From: Eubacteriales bacterium
GTDB lineage: Bacteria; Bacillota; Clostridia; Lachnospirales; Lachnospiraceae
Length of the DNA: 46,084 bases
Direction: 5' to 3'
NCBI GenBank assembly: GCA_030533235.1
Contig: JAUNJN010000013.1
Coordinates: 1 to 46,084, forward strand
Shown one piece after another: positions 30,738 to 39,364 of the stretch. The position numbers were made by a program, and so were the translations under genes. Below the pieces are notes generated by a model, which saw only the letters and a program-made list of their open reading frames with translations, was not told the origin of the DNA and did not search any database. Numbering within the stretch: the first letter of the stretch is position 1; each line of letters begins with the position of its first letter.

Positions 30738-31217
30738 ATGACAAAGGAACAAATACAGGAATTTACAAGACGGATAACGCAAGAAAATCATAGTGGACTT
30801 ATACTTGTACTTTGTGATATGGTACGTGTGTACACGCAGGATGCTCTTCATGCCTTTGAAGAAGGCGATGAGACCGCCTATATGCATGCGGTAGAACAGG
30901 CAAGACGTGCGAATCATGAACTGATGGATTGCTTCGAACCGGGAGACCCCCGGGGACGCAGGGTAATATGCGTCCTTCGGTATATCTATGGACAGTATGT
31001 GACATCCTTGATTAAACGAAGCCCCGTGGAGTTTGAAGCGTGTCTTCGTTTGTTGGATAAGCTGCAGGCTGCGTTTGAGCAGATGCACAGCATGGATACA
31101 GAAGGTGCGGTTATGAAAAATGCCCATCAGGTATATGCAGGACTTACGTATGGCAGGGGTACATTAAATGAAAGCGCAGTCTGTGATGATTACAGTAAAC
31201 GAGGATTTCAGGTGTAA
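30738..31217 (+). CDS. fliS: Flagellar export chaperone FliS
   Basis: A 159-residue, mostly helical cytoplasmic protein that binds the C-terminal helix of flagellin and keeps it from polymerising before export. The N-terminal part (ENHSGLILVLCDMVRVYTQDALHAF shortened to a FliS-like L-x-L-x-x-D-M pattern) and the helices after it fit FliS. The last about 25 residues, including VYAGLTYGRGTLNE, form an extension beyond the usual length of about 130. Its place directly behind flagellin strengthens the call. GTGAGG (30725-30730) precedes the ATG. Confidence 0.82.
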   Translation: MTKEQIQEFTRRITQENHSGLILVLCDMVRVYTQDALHAFEEGDETAYMHAVEQARRANHELMDCFEPGDPRGRRVICVLRYIYGQYVTSLIKRSPVEFEACLRLLDKLQAAFEQMHSMDTEGAVMKNAHQVYAGLTYGRGTLNESAVCDDYSKRGFQV

Positions 31218-31232
31218 GCGGAGGTATTTGAT

Positions 31233-31649
31233 ATGACAAAGGACGATTGTATATTTTGTAAGATTGGAAAGGGGGACATCCCGTCAGCTACGGTATACGA
31301 GAATTCGGATTTTAAAGTATTTATGGATTTGTCACCGGCAAACAAAGGCCATGTACTCATTATTCCAAAGGAACATTACGACAATATTTTTCAGATCGAT
31401 GCGGAGACAGCGGGAAAATTATTTTCGCTTGCAACTGCGGTAGCGAGGGCTGTGAAAGCCGAAACAAAATGTGAGGGAATGAATGTGGTTCAGAACAACG
31501 GAGCGGTTGCGGGACAGACGGTTAATCATTTTCATTTGCATTTGATTCCGAGATTTGAAGGGGATGGTGTTTCGGTTACCTGGAAGCAGGGGGAAACGGA
31601 GCCGGATGAGTTGCAGGCGCTTGCAAAGGCGATTCGTAAGCACATATAG
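31233..31649 (+). CDS. HIT-family nucleotide hydrolase/transferase
   Basis: A 138-residue member of the histidine-triad superfamily, which hydrolyses nucleoside phosphoramidates or related nucleotides. The triad is HFHLHLIPR near residues 98-106. An N-terminal CIFCKI motif, common in the Hint branch and often zinc-binding, is also present. GGAGG (31220-31224) lies 8 nt before the ATG. Only 15 bp separate it from fliS, so it is in the flagellin-fliS message or read through from it, although a housekeeping function is more likely than a flagellar one. Confidence 0.93.
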   Translation: MTKDDCIFCKIGKGDIPSATVYENSDFKVFMDLSPANKGHVLIIPKEHYDNIFQIDAETAGKLFSLATAVARAVKAETKCEGMNVVQNNGAVAGQTVNHFHLHLIPRFEGDGVSVTWKQGETEPDELQALAKAIRKHI

Positions 31650-31686
31650 AGCATAAAAGACTGTGCAATGCATAGGAGATAAGAGT

Positions 31687-31733
31687 ACAGGGGATGCGGT
31701 CGATTTCTTCGATCATGTCCTCTGTTTTTTTGT
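31687..31733 (+). terminator. Terminator of the hag-fliS-HIT operon
   Basis: A 17-nt stem (31687-31703 with 31709-31725; one mismatch and several G-U pairs) with a run of eight T's. Confidence 0.85.
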
Positions 31734-31752
31734 CACAATTGCAGACTCCTTG

Positions 31753-31781
31753 TTGACATTCGGAGGAAGGATGTTTATCAT
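31753..31781 (+). promoter_or_regulatory. Promoter of the LCP gene
   Basis: Perfect TTGACA (31753-31758), 17-bp spacer, TATCAT (31776-31781). Confidence 0.8.
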
Positions 31782-31845
31782 ATATCTTGGTGACATTTGC
31801 GGAAACATAATTTTACATATATTTTACAGGATTTAGGAGATAATT

Positions 31846-33375
31846 ATGAATCAAACTGAAAAGAACACGAAGAAGGACATAAAAAAAGGGGAAGCAGCAA
31901 AAAGGAAAAGAAGTAAAAAAGAAACAAAATTACTGAAGGTATTAAAGATTATCGGATACGTGCTTTGCGGTATTATGTTTGTAAGCGGATGTATTATGAC
32001 TGCATTTGCAGCAAAGCTTAAGATGGTGCCGATCAAATATATGCTCATTGCGGCAGTGCTGTTTGTTATTATCACGGTAGGGTTTGTTGCGGCACAGCGC
32101 AATCTGACGGCAGGCTTGATTACAAAGGTGTTGGCGGTATTAATAACGTGTGTGTGTGTGATTGGATGTACATATATTCATTATACATATCGCAAGTTAA
32201 ATGAGATGACCGGTATTACAACTAAGATTGATAATATTCAGGTTTATGTATTGAATGAGGATCCGGCGCAGAATGTACTTGATGCAAAGGATTATCCGTT
32301 TGGTATTTTAAAGACGTTGGATCGGGACAATACAAATTCCGTAATTGCGGAAATACAGACAGAGGTTGCACAGCCGCTTTTTGTGTCCGAGTATGAGACG
32401 GCAATCGCGCTTGTGAAAGGTTTGTATGACCGTGAAGTTCAGGCGATTATTTTAAATTCGGCTTACGAGGGCTTTATTACCGAGACCGAAGGGTATGAGG
32501 ACTTTAAGTCTCGTGTCCGTTCAATTTCCTTCAAGGATATCGTAACGGAGATGGAAAGTGATAATATGGATCGGGAGGCTGTCAAGGAAGACGTATTTAC
32601 GATTTATGTAAGTGGCGTGGATGTCGGTGGTAAACCGGAAAACAACAGTAACAGTGATGTCAATATTTTGCTTACCGTCAATAAAAATACAAGACAGATT
32701 CTCATGATCAATACGCCGAGAGATTATTATGTTCCGCTTTCCATTTCAAACGGTGTCTGTGATAAGCTGACACATGCAGGTATTTACGGAATTGATGTAT
32801 CTGCGGATACTTTGGGATTGCTTTATGATGTAACCGTAGACGGATATGTGAAGGTAAACTTTACCGGATTCGAGAAGATAATAGATGTATTGGATGGTGT
32901 CAATGTTTATTCCGATTATGCATTCAGTGCGCATGGTTACAGCTTCCAGCAGGGATACAACCAGTTAGACGGAAGGGGCGCTCTGATTTTTGCAAGACAG
33001 AGAAAGATGTTCTCGGATGGAGACAGACAAAGAGGAAAAAATCAGATGGCGGTAATCAAGGCGGTTATCGAGGATATTGCAAGTTCTGATATGTTAAGAA
33101 ACTACAAAAATGTATTGGATGAAATTTCCGATAGTATGGTTACAAGTGTAAGCTATGAAGAGATTTCCGATTTGGCGCAGTTCCAGTTAGATGATATGAA
33201 ACCGTGGGATGTGCAGACATATAGTGTAAACGGATATGATTCTATGAATGTCACATATTCAGGCGGTTCCGAGAAGCTTTATGTTATGGTGCCAAATGAG
33301 GAAACAGTCGATCAGGCAAAACAGTACCTAAAGGATATTTATGACAATAAAGTCATTCATGTTCCAACGGAATAA
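31846..33375 (+). CDS. LytR-CpsA-Psr (LCP) family cell-wall glycopolymer ligase
   Basis: Transfers lipid-linked teichoic acid or polysaccharide onto peptidoglycan outside the membrane. The 509-residue protein has a very Lys-rich cytoplasmic N-terminus and three transmembrane segments (about residues 32-52, 62-82, 90-110). A roughly 130-residue spacer follows, then the LCP domain (about 255-425). Visible LCP residues are the Asp in YVSGVDVGG, the Arg in INTPRDYYVPL and the Arg pair region FARQRKMFSDGDRQRGKNQ. AGGAG (31835-31839) precedes the ATG. It is followed by the phosphate transporter gene after 60 bp. With glf downstream it suggests a local role in a galactofuranose-containing or other wall polymer, which is inference. 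Confidence 0.92.
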   Translation: MNQTEKNTKKDIKKGEAAKRKRSKKETKLLKVLKIIGYVLCGIMFVSGCIMTAFAAKLKMVPIKYMLIAAVLFVIITVGFVAAQRNLTAGLITKVLAVLITCVCVIGCTYIHYTYRKLNEMTGITTKIDNIQVYVLNEDPAQNVLDAKDYPFGILKTLDRDNTNSVIAEIQTEVAQPLFVSEYETAIALVKGLYDREVQAIILNSAYEGFITETEGYEDFKSRVRSISFKDIVTEMESDNMDREAVKEDVFTIYVSGVDVGGKPENNSNSDVNILLTVNKNTRQILMINTPRDYYVPLSISNGVCDKLTHAGIYGIDVSADTLGLLYDVTVDGYVKVNFTGFEKIIDVLDGVNVYSDYAFSAHGYSFQQGYNQLDGRGALIFARQRKMFSDGDRQRGKNQMAVIKAVIEDIASSDMLRNYKNVLDEISDSMVTSVSYEEISDLAQFQLDDMKPWDVQTYSVNGYDSMNVTYSGGSEKLYVMVPNEETVDQAKQYLKDIYDNKVIHVPTE

Positions 33376-33435
33376 AATGATAAGCAGGAAGTCGTAGAGA
33401 AACATACAGTAGGCAGAGGAAGAGGATTAGAGAGA

Positions 33436-35088
33436 ATGGGAATCATTGCGTTGCAGTTAATGGGCGGTTTGGGAATGTTCATGTTCGGAATGACATTCAT
33501 GAGCCATGGTATTGAGAAGGTCGCAGGTAATAAGCTGCGTGCCATTCTTGAAGCATTTACAAGAAACCGATTTTTGGGTTTAGTTGTAGGTTTGTTTTTC
33601 ACAGCGGTTATTCAGTCATCCAGTGCTGCAACCGTAATGGTAGTCAGCTTTGTTAATTCGGGATTGATGCAGCTTACAGAAGCATGCGGTATTATTTTAG
33701 GTGCCAATATCGGTACAACGGTTACGGCAATGCTTGTTGCATTTCGACTTAGTACGATTGCACCGATTTTTGTGTTCGCAGGAGCAATTATGATGAACTT
33801 CATCAAAAAGCCGATTGTAAACAAATCCGGTGAAATTGTTCTTGGTTTCGGTGTTTTGTTTGTAGGTATCAGTACCATGTCGGCTGCGATGGCAGAGCTT
33901 CGTGAGATTCCGGAAGTAATCGATTTGCTTGCTAACTTCACAAACCCTGTACTTGGTGTATTACTTGGACTTGTTATTACATCTGTAGTACAAAGCTCAT
34001 CGGTAACGGTCAGTATTCTCGTTGTCATGTCAGCTCAGGGATTGGTTGATCTTCGGATTTGTATGTTTGTTATCTTAGGCTGTAATATCGGTGCATGTAC
34101 GTCAGCAGTTCTTGCGGCCTTTGGTGGGACAAAGAATGCAAAACGTTCTGCGCTGATTCATCTGTTGTTCAATATTTTCGGAACAATTCTGATGTTTATA
34201 TTGCTTATGTTATTTTCATCTCAGATACAGGATATTATCCGTTTTGTCAGTGGCGGAGGCAACGATCCCGGTACACTCGGTCGAAACATTGCGTGGTCGC
34301 ACTTCCTGTTTAAGGTATTCCAGGTAATTGTATTCTATCCGTTTATGGATTTGATTATCAAGCTTACTTATATGCTTGTACCGGGTGAGGACAAAGAAGG
34401 CAGCGAAAAGAATTTTATTCTCCAATATATCGGAACACCGAATCCGAATCCTACGGTTGCGGCATATCTTGCCGTTCAGGAAATGGAACGTATGGCAAAC
34501 ATGACATACGAAAACTTAAATCTTGCAGTAAAGAGCCTGTTTACGCGTAAGGAAAAGGATTTGCAACAGGTTCAGGATACCGAGGAATATATTGACTTCC
34601 TTGATGAGAAAATCAGTGATTACCTGATTGAGATAAATCAGGATACATTACCGATTGCCGATTCCAAGCTTCTTTCTGCATATTTCCATGTCGTAAACGG
34701 CATTGAGAGTATCGGAGATCACGCAGAAAGAATAGCAGAGCTCGTGCCTCAGCTTAAGGAGAATGATATTACATTTTCCGATAAGAGTGAGAAGGAGCTT
34801 TCAGAAATGATGCTTAAGATTAATGAGATTCTGGAGCTTTCGCTTGCAATGTTCGTAACCGGAGATCCAAGTCAGGTTAAGAAGCTGTATGAGCTGGAAA
34901 ATGAAATTGATGTATTGGAGCGTAAGCTTCAGACAAAGCACATCCAAAGATTAAACAAGGGAAAATGCAGCGCGCATGCGGGGATTTACTTCTCCGATAT
35001 TGTTTCGGTATTGGAGCGTATTTCCGATCATGCAACCAATGTTGCACTTTCTGTCATTGAGGCAAAGGGGCTTTCAGTATCAAGATAA
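33436..35088 (+). CDS. Na+/phosphate symporter family protein with PhoU-like C-terminus
   Basis: A 550-residue membrane protein of the NptA/PhoU type. Two inverted halves carry the family repeats QSSSAATV with GANIGTT and QSSSVTVS with GCNIGAC. About eight hydrophobic segments span residues 1-310. The remaining about 230 residues are helical and PhoU-like, with an ESIGDHAERIAEL block and a second ERISDHATNVAL block. It should take up phosphate with sodium and may sense phosphate through the tail. The ribosome site (GAGGAAGAGG, 33416-33425) is modest. It is probably co-transcribed with the LCP gene and ends at a hairpin. Confidence 0.9.
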   Translation: MGIIALQLMGGLGMFMFGMTFMSHGIEKVAGNKLRAILEAFTRNRFLGLVVGLFFTAVIQSSSAATVMVVSFVNSGLMQLTEACGIILGANIGTTVTAMLVAFRLSTIAPIFVFAGAIMMNFIKKPIVNKSGEIVLGFGVLFVGISTMSAAMAELREIPEVIDLLANFTNPVLGVLLGLVITSVVQSSSVTVSILVVMSAQGLVDLRICMFVILGCNIGACTSAVLAAFGGTKNAKRSALIHLLFNIFGTILMFILLMLFSSQIQDIIRFVSGGGNDPGTLGRNIAWSHFLFKVFQVIVFYPFMDLIIKLTYMLVPGEDKEGSEKNFILQYIGTPNPNPTVAAYLAVQEMERMANMTYENLNLAVKSLFTRKEKDLQQVQDTEEYIDFLDEKISDYLIEINQDTLPIADSKLLSAYFHVVNGIESIGDHAERIAELVPQLKENDITFSDKSEKELSEMMLKINEILELSLAMFVTGDPSQVKKLYELENEIDVLERKLQTKHIQRLNKGKCSAHAGIYFSDIVSVLERISDHATNVALSVIEAKGLSVSR

Positions 35089-35097
35089 ACAGAATTT

Positions 35098-35136
35098 AAA
35101 GCGCTCATGAGATGGTTCTCGTTTCATGGGCGTTTT
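35098..35136 (+). terminator. Terminator or attenuator between the phosphate transporter gene and glf
   Basis: A 13-bp stem with two G-U pairs (35098-35110 with 35124-35136) ends in four T's. No separate promoter for glf is visible, so partial read-through is likely. Confidence 0.7.
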
Positions 35137-35154
35137 ACAATCATGGAGGATAAC

Positions 35155-36288
35155 ATGTACGATTATTTAGTAGTTGGAGCAGGATTATATGGAGCGGTGT
35201 TTGCGCAGCAGGCGAAGGCTTGCGGAAAGCGTGTGCTTGTGATTGATAAGCGTCCGCATATTGCCGGAAATGTCTATACAGAAGATATCGAGGGGATAAA
35301 GGTACATCGTTATGGCGCGCATATCTTCCATACAAACGAGAAAAGAGTGTGGGATTATGTAAACAAGTTTGCAGCTTTCAATCGATTTACAAATTCACCG
35401 GTCGCTAACTATCATGGAGAGATTTATTCGTTACCGTTTAATATGTATACGTTTAATAGGATGTGGGGGGTTGTAACACCGGAGGAGGCTAAGGCAAAGA
35501 TTGAAGAACAAAGATGTGCCGCCGGTATCGAAGAGCCAAAGAATTTGGAGGAACAGGCGATTCGTCTTGTCGGAACGGATATTTATGAAAAGCTGATTAA
35601 GGGATATACAATGAAGCAGTGGGGAAGACCATGTAACGAACTTCCCGCGTTTATCATAAAACGTCTGCCGGTACGTTTTACATATGACAACAACTATTTC
35701 AATGCACTCTATCAGGGGATTCCGATTGGCGGTTATACGGCAATGGTATCAAATATGCTGGATGGAATTGATGTTATGCTGGGTGAGGATTATCTTACAG
35801 ACAGGGAGCGGTTTAACAGCATGGCAGAGAAGGTTGTGTATACCGGAGCAATTGACGCGTATTTTGATTTTTGCGAAGGCGCACTTGCATATCGTTCAGT
35901 CCGTTTTGAGACGGAACTGCTTGATATGCCGAATTTTCAAGGAAATGCAGCGGTAAATTATACGGATGCAAAGACTCCGTGGACGCGAATTATCGAGCAT
36001 AAGTGGTTTGAGTTTGGCAAAGATACTGACGGAAATGAGTTGCCAAAGACCGTAATCAGTCGTGAGTATAGCAGCGAATGGAAGCCGGGAGATGAACCGT
36101 ATTATCCGGTAAATGATGATGAAAATGCAGCACTTTATGCAAAGTATAAGGCGCTTGCCGACAAAGAAGAGAAGGTTCTGTTTGGAGGACGTCTCGGGGA
36201 ATATAAGTACTATGATATGGATGCGGTTATTCTCGCGGCGCTTGACATGTGCGAAAAAGAGTTAAATTTTACCGCATGTGTGAAGTAG
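35155..36288 (+). CDS. glf: UDP-galactopyranose mutase
   Basis: Converts UDP-galactopyranose to UDP-galactofuranose for surface polysaccharides, using reduced FAD. The start at 35155 has GGAGG (35145-35149) 5 nt upstream; an earlier in-frame ATG at 35107 lies within the preceding hairpin. The 377-residue protein starts with the FAD-binding VVGAGLYGAVFAQ. Other Glf blocks are HRYGAHIFHTN, KGYTMKQWGR and ISREYSSEWKPGDEPYYP. The length is standard. It is the only galactofuranose gene seen; the matching transferases are elsewhere. Confidence 0.96.
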   Translation: MYDYLVVGAGLYGAVFAQQAKACGKRVLVIDKRPHIAGNVYTEDIEGIKVHRYGAHIFHTNEKRVWDYVNKFAAFNRFTNSPVANYHGEIYSLPFNMYTFNRMWGVVTPEEAKAKIEEQRCAAGIEEPKNLEEQAIRLVGTDIYEKLIKGYTMKQWGRPCNELPAFIIKRLPVRFTYDNNYFNALYQGIPIGGYTAMVSNMLDGIDVMLGEDYLTDRERFNSMAEKVVYTGAIDAYFDFCEGALAYRSVRFETELLDMPNFQGNAAVNYTDAKTPWTRIIEHKWFEFGKDTDGNELPKTVISREYSSEWKPGDEPYYPVNDDENAALYAKYKALADKEEKVLFGGRLGEYKYYDMDAVILAALDMCEKELNFTACVK

Positions 36289-36306
36289 AAGAATACAAAA
36301 ACGTTG

Positions 36307-36335
36307 TTGACAATAAAAAAAGAATCGGTTATTGT
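36307..36335 (+). promoter_or_regulatory. metK promoter
   Basis: Perfect TTGACA (36307-36312), 17-bp spacer and TATTGT (36330-36335), just upstream of the riboswitch. Confidence 0.75.
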
Positions 36336-36348
36336 AAAAGCGATATCT

Positions 36349-36534
36349 CTCTTATTCAGAGCAGTGGAGTCATAAGGGACTGAGAAGCTGCGGCAACCCC
36401 GTTATTCGGAAGGTGCCGACCTGAGCGATACTATAGAAGGATGCTGACGGACTGTTGGCGGACATTTGGTAGTCGAGCAATAAGAGGATTTGAGTACAAG
36501 ACTTTCAAATCCGACTTATGTCGGATTTTTCTTT
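36349..36534 (+). promoter_or_regulatory. SAM-I (S-box) riboswitch with terminator
   Basis: The region carries the S-box core: the AGAGCAGTGGAG block, GGGACTG, GAAGC-TGCGGCAACC and GGTGCCGACCTGAGCGA. P1 pairs 36349-36356 with 36479-36486. The terminator is a 9-bp stem (36507-36515 with 36520-36528) and a T-run. An antiterminator pairs 36486-36493 with 36505-36512 and excludes both P1 and the terminator. SAM binding should therefore end transcription before metK. The rest of the 300-bp gap to the gene contains only the promoter and the ribosome site. Confidence 0.95.
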
Positions 36535-36588
36535 TTCATTCAAATCGAAAAAGCGGAGAGATAAATACATTATTATTTAGGAGGACCT

Positions 36589-37776
36589 ATGGAAAAGGTT
36601 TTATTTACTTCAGAATCAGTAACAGAAGGACATCCGGACAAAATTTGCGATCAGATTTCAGATGCGATTTTGGATGCACTGCTTGAACAAGATCCAATGA
36701 GCCGCGTGGCATGTGAGACAGCATGTACAACCGGGTTGGTGCTTGTGATGGGTGAGATTACAACGAAGGCACAGATTGATATTCAGAGCATCGTTCGGGA
36801 GACGATTCGTGAGATTGGTTATGACCGTGCAAAGTATGGGTTCGACTGTGATACATGCGGCGTAATTACTGCGCTCGATAAGCAGTCAGCAGATATTGCA
36901 ATGGGTGTTGATAAGGCACTCGAGGCAAAAGAGCATCAGATGAGTGATGAGCAGATTGAAGCAATCGGTGCCGGGGATCAGGGTATGATGTTCGGGTTTG
37001 CGGCAAACGAGACACCGGAGCTTATGCCATATCCGATTTCACTGGCACACAAGCTGGCGCTTAAGCTTACAGAGGTTCGTAAAAACGGCACATTGCCATA
37101 TTTAAGACCGGATGGAAAAACACAGGTTTCAGTTGAGTATGATGAAAACGGCATGCCGAGCCGCCTGGATGCGGTTGTGCTTTCTACACAACATGGCGAG
37201 GAGGTTTCTCAGGAACAGATTCATGCCGATATTAAGAAATATGTATTTGATGAAGTGCTTCCGAAGGAAATGGTTGATGAGAATACAAAATTCTTTATCA
37301 ACCCGACAGGTCGTTTTGTAATTGGCGGACCAAATGGTGACAGCGGACTTACAGGACGCAAGATTATCGTAGATACCTATGGTGGATATGCTCGTCACGG
37401 TGGCGGAGCATTTTCCGGAAAGGACTGTACAAAGGTTGACCGTTCGGCTGCTTATGCTGCTCGTTATGTTGCAAAAAACATTGTAGCGGCAGGACTTGCG
37501 GATAAGTGTGAGATTCAGCTTTCTTACGCAATCGGTGTTGCAAGACCGACTTCGATTATGGTAGATACTTTCGGTACAGGTAAGCTTTCTGATGAGAAAC
37601 TTGTTGAGATTATTCGTGAGAATTTTGATCTTCGTCCGGCAGGTATTATCAAGATGCTTGATTTGCGCAGACCGATTTATAAGAAGACAGCTGCGTATGG
37701 ACATTTTGGAAGAACGGATGTGTCTTTGCCGTGGGAGCAGACCGATATGGCAGATAAGCTTGCAAGCTATTTATAG
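36589..37776 (+). CDS. metK: S-adenosylmethionine synthetase
   Basis: Makes S-adenosylmethionine from methionine and ATP. The 395-residue protein has the family motifs [17 protein letters not shown] near the N-terminus, [12 protein letters not shown], and [25 protein letters not shown] (36579-36584) lies 4 nt before the ATG. Expression is controlled by the SAM-I riboswitch upstream. No terminator is visible before the next gene, 42 bp on, so downstream genes may share the switch. Confidence 0.98.
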   Translation: MEKVLFTSESVTEGHPDKICDQISDAILDALLEQDPMSRVACETACTTGLVLVMGEITTKAQIDIQSIVRETIREIGYDRAKYGFDCDTCGVITALDKQSADIAMGVDKALEAKEHQMSDEQIEAIGAGDQGMMFGFAANETPELMPYPISLAHKLALKLTEVRKNGTLPYLRPDGKTQVSVEYDENGMPSRLDAVVLSTQHGEEVSQEQIHADIKKYVFDEVLPKEMVDENTKFFINPTGRFVIGGPNGDSGLTGRKIIVDTYGGYARHGGGAFSGKDCTKVDRSAAYAARYVAKNIVAAGLADKCEIQLSYAIGVARPTSIMVDTFGTGKLSDEKLVEIIRENFDLRPAGIIKMLDLRRPIYKKTAAYGHFGRTDVSLPWEQTDMADKLASYL

Positions 37777-37818
37777 TGATTACAAGCATTTGGATTTTGA
37801 AAAAAGGGGAATCGTGAA

Positions 37819-38754
37819 ATGAAAAACATGCTTAATTTTAAAAATTATACAGCGGATGAATTAATGGACATTCTTACGCTCGCACAGGATATGAAAAAAA
37901 ATCCTGACAAATACAGCGAGTCATTAAAAGGAAAGAAGCTTTATACATTGTTTGAGAAGACGTCTACAAGAACGTTTCTTTCATTTACAACCGGAATTAC
38001 AGAGCTTGGCGGTACATACTACAACCAGCTTTGGAAGGATTCCAATTTTGTGTTGGGTGAGCCGATTTCCGAGATAAAATATGTTTGCAGAAATGTTGAC
38101 ATTATTATGGCGAGACTTGTAAAGAATGAGACGGTGGAGCTGTTTGGTAATAATGTAACGGTTCCGTTCATCAATGGCTGTGATAATTCATATCATCCAT
38201 GTCAGATTCTTGCTGATGCACTTACAATTATCGAGCATTTTGGAAGTCTTGACGTGAAGCTTCTTTATATTGGTGCAAAAAATAACGTATTTAACTCTTT
38301 GGTTGAATTTTTTGCAAAGATGAAGAAGGGTACATTGTACGGTTTGACACCACTTGTGAATGATACGGTATGTGACGAGGCATTTTATGAGGATGCAAAA
38401 GCAACCGGTTACTATGTAGAGCTCGATCCGACGATGTCCATCGATGAAGCAAAGAAGTATGTAAAGGAAATGGATATTCTTTACACCGACACGTGGGTGG
38501 ATATGGAGTTCTTCAACAATCCGGCATATGCAAAGCAAAAGGAAGAGACAATGGCAAAGATGATGCCTTATCAGATTAATGATGACTTCCTTGAGGGAAG
38601 TAAGGCGGTTGTTATGCATGATATGCCGATGCATGTTGGATTTGAGATTTCAGAGAGTGTTGAGATGAAGAATCTTGACTTGATTCTCGATGAGGCTGAA
38701 AATCGACGTCATGCTGAAAAGGCGGTTATGTATACATTGCTCAAAAATGTATAA
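37819..38754 (+). CDS. Ornithine-carbamoyltransferase-like protein with altered substrate site
   Basis: A 311-residue member of the aspartate/ornithine carbamoyltransferase family. The carbamoyl-phosphate side is partly kept: STRT at 49-52, but Phe53 replaces the usual second Arg of STRTR; HPCQ at 126-129. The amino-acid side is changed: the ornithine loop D-x-W-x-SMG reads DTWVDME (224-230), and the HCLP loop reads HDMP (267-270), so the Cys is Asp268. These changes argue against plain ornithine as substrate. AAGGGG (37804-37809) precedes the ATG. It lies between metK and pyrB-pyrI, where a true PyrB is also encoded, so it is a separate paralogue. The substrate is unknown; it may still be annotated as ornithine carbamoyltransferase by similarity. 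Confidence 0.8.
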   Translation: MKNMLNFKNYTADELMDILTLAQDMKKNPDKYSESLKGKKLYTLFEKTSTRTFLSFTTGITELGGTYYNQLWKDSNFVLGEPISEIKYVCRNVDIIMARLVKNETVELFGNNVTVPFINGCDNSYHPCQILADALTIIEHFGSLDVKLLYIGAKNNVFNSLVEFFAKMKKGTLYGLTPLVNDTVCDEAFYEDAKATGYYVELDPTMSIDEAKKYVKEMDILYTDTWVDMEFFNNPAYAKQKEETMAKMMPYQINDDFLEGSKAVVMHDMPMHVGFEISESVEMKNLDLILDEAENRRHAEKAVMYTLLKNV

Positions 38755-38801
38755 ATGTATAAGAAAACGAAATAGAGGAAATAGGAATCGGGGTTATCGC
38801 G

Positions 38802-39287
38802 ATGGCTGTATGGATTGCCGTGCTTGGCTTCGTTTTATTCCTGGGATTTTTTGTGGCGGTGATGGTTTGTATCTCCGCCATTAAAAAACAGTCCGGAATA
38901 CGAATTGCCAGCAGATTGCATCATAAACTTAATATTTCGGAGGTTGTATACGCCAATTTAGGATTGATTGCGTTGGTTGTTTTACTGGTGTTTCATTATT
39001 ATGTATTTGTTCCGGCAACACTTGTGTTTGTTTTGTTTATTGTGCTGTCGACCAGAATTCAAAGCGGAATTACGGATGATGGAGCGGTTGTGGGCTCTGC
39101 CTTTATTGAATGGGAATTTATGAAAAGCTATAAGCTGGTAAATGATCCCGAGGATTCGAATGTCATCATACTGAAAATCAGGGCGAATCGGAAGCAGTAC
39201 GTGCTTGTGTGTGACAGGAAAGACCGTGTTGCGATCCATGATATTTTCCAAAAAAATAATGTAAAAGCATCAGAGACAGTCAGTTGA
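38802..39287 (+). CDS. Small membrane protein with soluble C-terminal domain
   Basis: A 161-residue protein of unknown function. One transmembrane segment lies at about residues 3-27 and two more at about 50-85. The C-terminal about 75 residues are soluble and beta-rich, with IEWEFMKSYKL and VLVCDRKDRVAIHDIF, a pattern that recalls small DUF5673/PH-like domains of other Firmicute membrane proteins; that resemblance is by eye. The ribosome site is weak. It lies 47 bp after the carbamoyltransferase gene without a terminator, and its stop codon falls within the -35 of the pyrB promoter. Confidence 0.7.
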   Translation: MAVWIAVLGFVLFLGFFVAVMVCISAIKKQSGIRIASRLHHKLNISEVVYANLGLIALVVLLVFHYYVFVPATLVFVLFIVLSTRIQSGITDDGAVVGSAFIEWEFMKSYKLVNDPEDSNVIILKIRANRKQYVLVCDRKDRVAIHDIFQKNNVKASETVS

Positions 39288-39312
39288 CATGTGGGGTGCT
39301 TTTCGTTATTAT
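39284..39312 (+). promoter_or_regulatory. pyrB promoter
   Basis: Perfect TTGACA (39284-39289), 17-bp spacer, TATTAT (39307-39312). The leader carries a small hairpin (39332-39337 with 39341-39346) but no PyrR-type or pyrimidine attenuator that I can recognise. Confidence 0.8.
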
Positions 39313-39364
39313 AAAGGAAGTAGTTTAGGAGCCTGCATGGTGCGGGAGAACAGGAGATACGGTC

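Noticed and set aside
37129-37704. A 191-codon open frame on the minus strand
   Set aside because: Antisense to metK, with a Cys/Asn/Arg-rich composition typical of a non-coding frame and no ribosome site.
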